DNA from: Firmicutes bacterium UBA993
GTDB lineage: Bacteria > Bacillota > Dethiobacteria > DTU022
DNA: 8,268 bases
NCBI GenBank assembly: GCA_002292015.1
Contig: DBBD01000162.1
Location: forward strand, 702 to 8,969
Direction of reading: 5' to 3'
Of the stretch, positions 6,455-8,268 are shown piece by piece. The notes under the pieces were generated by a model. That model was not told the origin of the DNA and did no database searches. It worked only from the letters and a program-made list of their open reading frames with translations. The number at the start of each line of letters is the position of its first letter. The stretch's first letter is position 1. The translations under genes and the position numbers were made by a program.

Positions 6455-7345
6455 ATGACAGTTTCAACAACCGAGCTGCTGACCGAGCCGCTGAAGCAGC
6501 TTTTAGCAAAAAGCTGGCAGGTGCGCCGTGCATTTTTTTCCGACCGGGTTGAGTTTGTCACCCCGAGCCGGACTTTGGCGGTAAGCGTAACCGGGAGCAG
6601 TTGCGAGCTTGATTGCGGTCATTGCGACGGAAAGTATTTAAAGCAGATGGCTACGCTGGAAGAGGCCCTGGCGGCAGGCAATGGCGGGTCGTCCAGCTTT
6701 CTGGTTTCCGGCGGCTGCACCAGGCAGGGCCGGGTGCCGCTGCGTGAAAACCTGGCTGCCATCAAAGAACTGGCTGGCCGCGGTCCGTTAAACCTGCATA
6801 CCGGGCTGGTCGATTACAGAGAAGCTAAACTGCTGGGCGAGCTGGCTACTGTAGTCTCTTTCGACCTGCCGGCCGACGACGCAACCATTGCCGTAGTTTA
6901 TGGTTTAATGGTTACGTCTGCTCAATACCTGGAGGCTTACCGGAACCTGCTAAACTATACGAGGGTTGTCCCCCATATCTGTATCGGCCTGAACAGCGGA
7001 TTGATCGGAAGTGAGTACCAACTGCTGAAGAGCCTGCAGGCCGAGGCTGTGGAGGCGATCAGCTTTATTGTTTTTCGTCCCACTGCCGGTACCACCTTTG
7101 AATATGCAGCGCCGCCGCCGCTCAACGATACAGTCCGCCTGCTGGCCAATGCCCGCCTGATGTTTCCGCAGGTTCCGTTATATCTCGGCTGTATGCGGCC
7201 GGGCGGCCGTTACCGCGAAGAGCTGGATCTGCTGGCCCTTAAGGCCGGGGTTAACAAGATCGTGTTGCCGGCGCCACCAGCCCGCCGCGAAGCAAAGGCA
7301 CTGGGGCTTGATATTCGTTTTTCTGAGGAGTGCTGTTCGCTATGA
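6455..7345 (+). CDS. Radical SAM protein, probable lipoyl synthase component (LipS1/LipS2 type)
   Basis: A 296-residue radical SAM enzyme with the cluster motif C-ELD-C-GH-C (Cys50, Cys54, Cys57), preceded by LAVSVTGSS and followed by DGKYLKQM. This pattern resembles the uncharacterised 'homolog of biotin synthetase' group. Further cysteines stand in VSGGC (Cys88), LGCMRPGG (Cys246) and a C-terminal ECCSL (Cys293-294), possible ligands of a second cluster. AAAGGAG (6442-6448) places the start at ATG 6455. The next gene begins in its stop codon. A pair of biotin-synthase-like radical SAM proteins beside gcvH is the expected context for LipS1/LipS2, the two-protein lipoyl synthase described in Thermococcus and later in bacteria, which inserts sulfur at C6 and C8 of the octanoyl chain. 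I cannot assign with certainty which of the two this one is. Another radical SAM role remains possible. Confidence 0.72.
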   Translation: MTVSTTELLTEPLKQLLAKSWQVRRAFFSDRVEFVTPSRTLAVSVTGSSCELDCGHCDGKYLKQMATLEEALAAGNGGSSSFLVSGGCTRQGRVPLRENLAAIKELAGRGPLNLHTGLVDYREAKLLGELATVVSFDLPADDATIAVVYGLMVTSAQYLEAYRNLLNYTRVVPHICIGLNSGLIGSEYQLLKSLQAEAVEAISFIVFRPTAGTTFEYAAPPPLNDTVRLLANARLMFPQVPLYLGCMRPGGRYREELDLLALKAGVNKIVLPAPPARREAKALGLDIRFSEECCSL

Positions 7346-8268
7346 TCCGCCTTTCAGCCGGAACGGCTGCCTGCTTAGGCTTAAGCGCCAACCTGATGGA
7401 TGTTTACCCGACCACTGCGTACCTGCTGGCCGGAGATCATTGTCTGATGAACTGCGCTTTTTGCACCCAGGGTCCGGGCAAGAGCGAAACGCTCGGCCGA
7501 ATCACCTGGCTGGAATTTAGCTGGTCGGAAATTGAGAAAAGTTTGACCGAGGCAGCTTCAAGGGGGGTTGAACGAGTCTGTATGCAGTCGGTCAGGCAGG
7601 CCGCAGGGATTGTGCCGTTACTGGAGCAGGTTCGCATGATTAAAAGAACCTGTTCACTTCCGCTTTCCCTTTCTGCCTGGATCGATAATCGGCAGGAAGC
7701 AGAAGCAGTTGTTGCTGCCGGTGTTGAGAGGCTCGCGATCGCTCTTGATGTCGCCACGCCTGCGGCTTACAGCCGGATTAAGGGGGGTTCCTTCGATCAG
7801 AAACTGGATCTTTTAATCAGCTGCGCCCGCAGTTTGCCTGGCCGGATCAGCACTCACTTGATCTGCGGCCTTGGTGAAAGCGAAGAAGAACTGATCATGC
7901 TGGCTGACAAGTTGTTAAAAGAAGGAGTAACCCTGGCTTTATTTGCTTTTACCCCCTTAAAGGGAACGCGGCTTGAGCGTGCCGATTCGCCGCCGCTTGA
8001 TCAGTACCGGCGGGTCCAGGCCGCACTCCATCTGCTAAAAGAGAAAGTTTTAACCGCAGGTTCATTAATTTTCGAACGGGGAAGGTTAGTTTCGTTCGGT
8101 CTTTCGGGAGGCGAACCGATGGATAATATTACCTGGGGCGAAGCGTTCAGAACCAGCGGCTGTCCCGGCTGCAACCGGCCTTACTATAACGAACGGCCGG
8201 GTAAAACAATCTATAATTATCACCGCCCGCCGGATGAAAAGGAGATTATGGCAGCGCTAAGCCTTGTT
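7342..8268 (+). CDS. Radical SAM protein, probable lipoyl synthase component (LipS1/LipS2 type), 3' end outside window
   Basis: Open from ATG 7342 to the window edge, 309 residues with no stop, so the true C-terminus is not seen. The radical SAM motif is C-LMN-C-AF-C (Cys34, Cys38, Cys41), after a biotin-synthase-like start (TAYLLAGD). GLGES (176-180) and LAIALDVATP look like SAM-binding strands. Near the end, SGCPGCNRPYYNERP holds a CxxC pair (Cys274, Cys277), a good candidate for ligands of an auxiliary iron-sulfur cluster acting as sulfur source, as in other sulfur-inserting radical SAM enzymes. It resembles the 'biotin synthase-related' group. The ATG overlaps the upstream gene's TGA (ATGA), so the two products are probably made in step and act together. 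The gene is nearly complete: the CNRP motif is normally close to the C-terminus in my recollection of this group. Confidence 0.72.
   Translation, partial: MIRLSAGTAACLGLSANLMDVYPTTAYLLAGDHCLMNCAFCTQGPGKSETLGRITWLEFSWSEIEKSLTEAASRGVERVCMQSVRQAAGIVPLLEQVRMIKRTCSLPLSLSAWIDNRQEAEAVVAAGVERLAIALDVATPAAYSRIKGGSFDQKLDLLISCARSLPGRISTHLICGLGESEEELIMLADKLLKEGVTLALFAFTPLKGTRLERADSPPLDQYRRVQAALHLLKEKVLTAGSLIFERGRLVSFGLSGGEPMDNITWGEAFRTSGCPGCNRPYYNERPGKTIYNYHRPPDEKEIMAALSLV

Noticed and set aside
6346..6552. 68-residue open frame starting right after the gcvPB stop
   Set aside because: It has no ribosome binding site, covers the hairpin and T-tract, runs in another frame into the radical SAM gene, and looks like no known protein.

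Overview
This 8.3 kb window looks like chromosomal DNA of a strictly anaerobic, selenocysteine-using, low-to-mid GC Gram-positive bacterium (Bacillota, probably a Clostridia-type lineage). The reasons are the glycine reductase genes, strong AGGAGG-type ribosome binding sites, a split two-subunit P-protein, and in-frame UGA codons followed by hairpins. The assignment is an inference from gene content; no marker gene is present. All genes lie on the + strand and are tightly packed.

Region 1 (1-1995) is the tail of a glycine reductase (grd) operon. It holds the C-terminal part of a GrdE-type component B proprotein. Next is a complete GrdB-type selenoprotein that is only read whole if UGA 1373-1375 is decoded as selenocysteine. 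Last is a 72-residue glutaredoxin-like protein whose apparent stop at 1913-1915 is probably selenocysteine too, giving a C-terminal Sec-Lys-Ile-stop. A SECIS-like hairpin follows each recoded UGA, and a strong intrinsic terminator closes the region.

Region 2 (2019-6345) is a complete set of the non-L glycine cleavage genes, gcvT-gcvH-gcvPA-gcvPB, with overlapping or near-overlapping junctions. A long hairpin with a T-tract follows (6351-6429).

Region 3 (6455-8268) holds two translationally coupled radical SAM genes. They resemble the recently described two-protein lipoyl synthase LipS1/LipS2, which is unrelated to classical LipA. The second runs off the window.

The genes fit one metabolic module. 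The glycine cleavage/synthase complex interconverts glycine with CO2, ammonia and methylene-tetrahydrofolate. Glycine reductase turns glycine into acetyl phosphate. The radical SAM pair would make the lipoyl cofactor needed on GcvH, and the glutaredoxin-like selenoprotein would serve thiol/selenol redox transfer. This is the gene set for glycine disproportionation (Stickland-type) or, run in the other direction, the glycine synthase-reductase route of CO2 fixation. No frameshifts, mobile elements or CRISPR arrays were seen.
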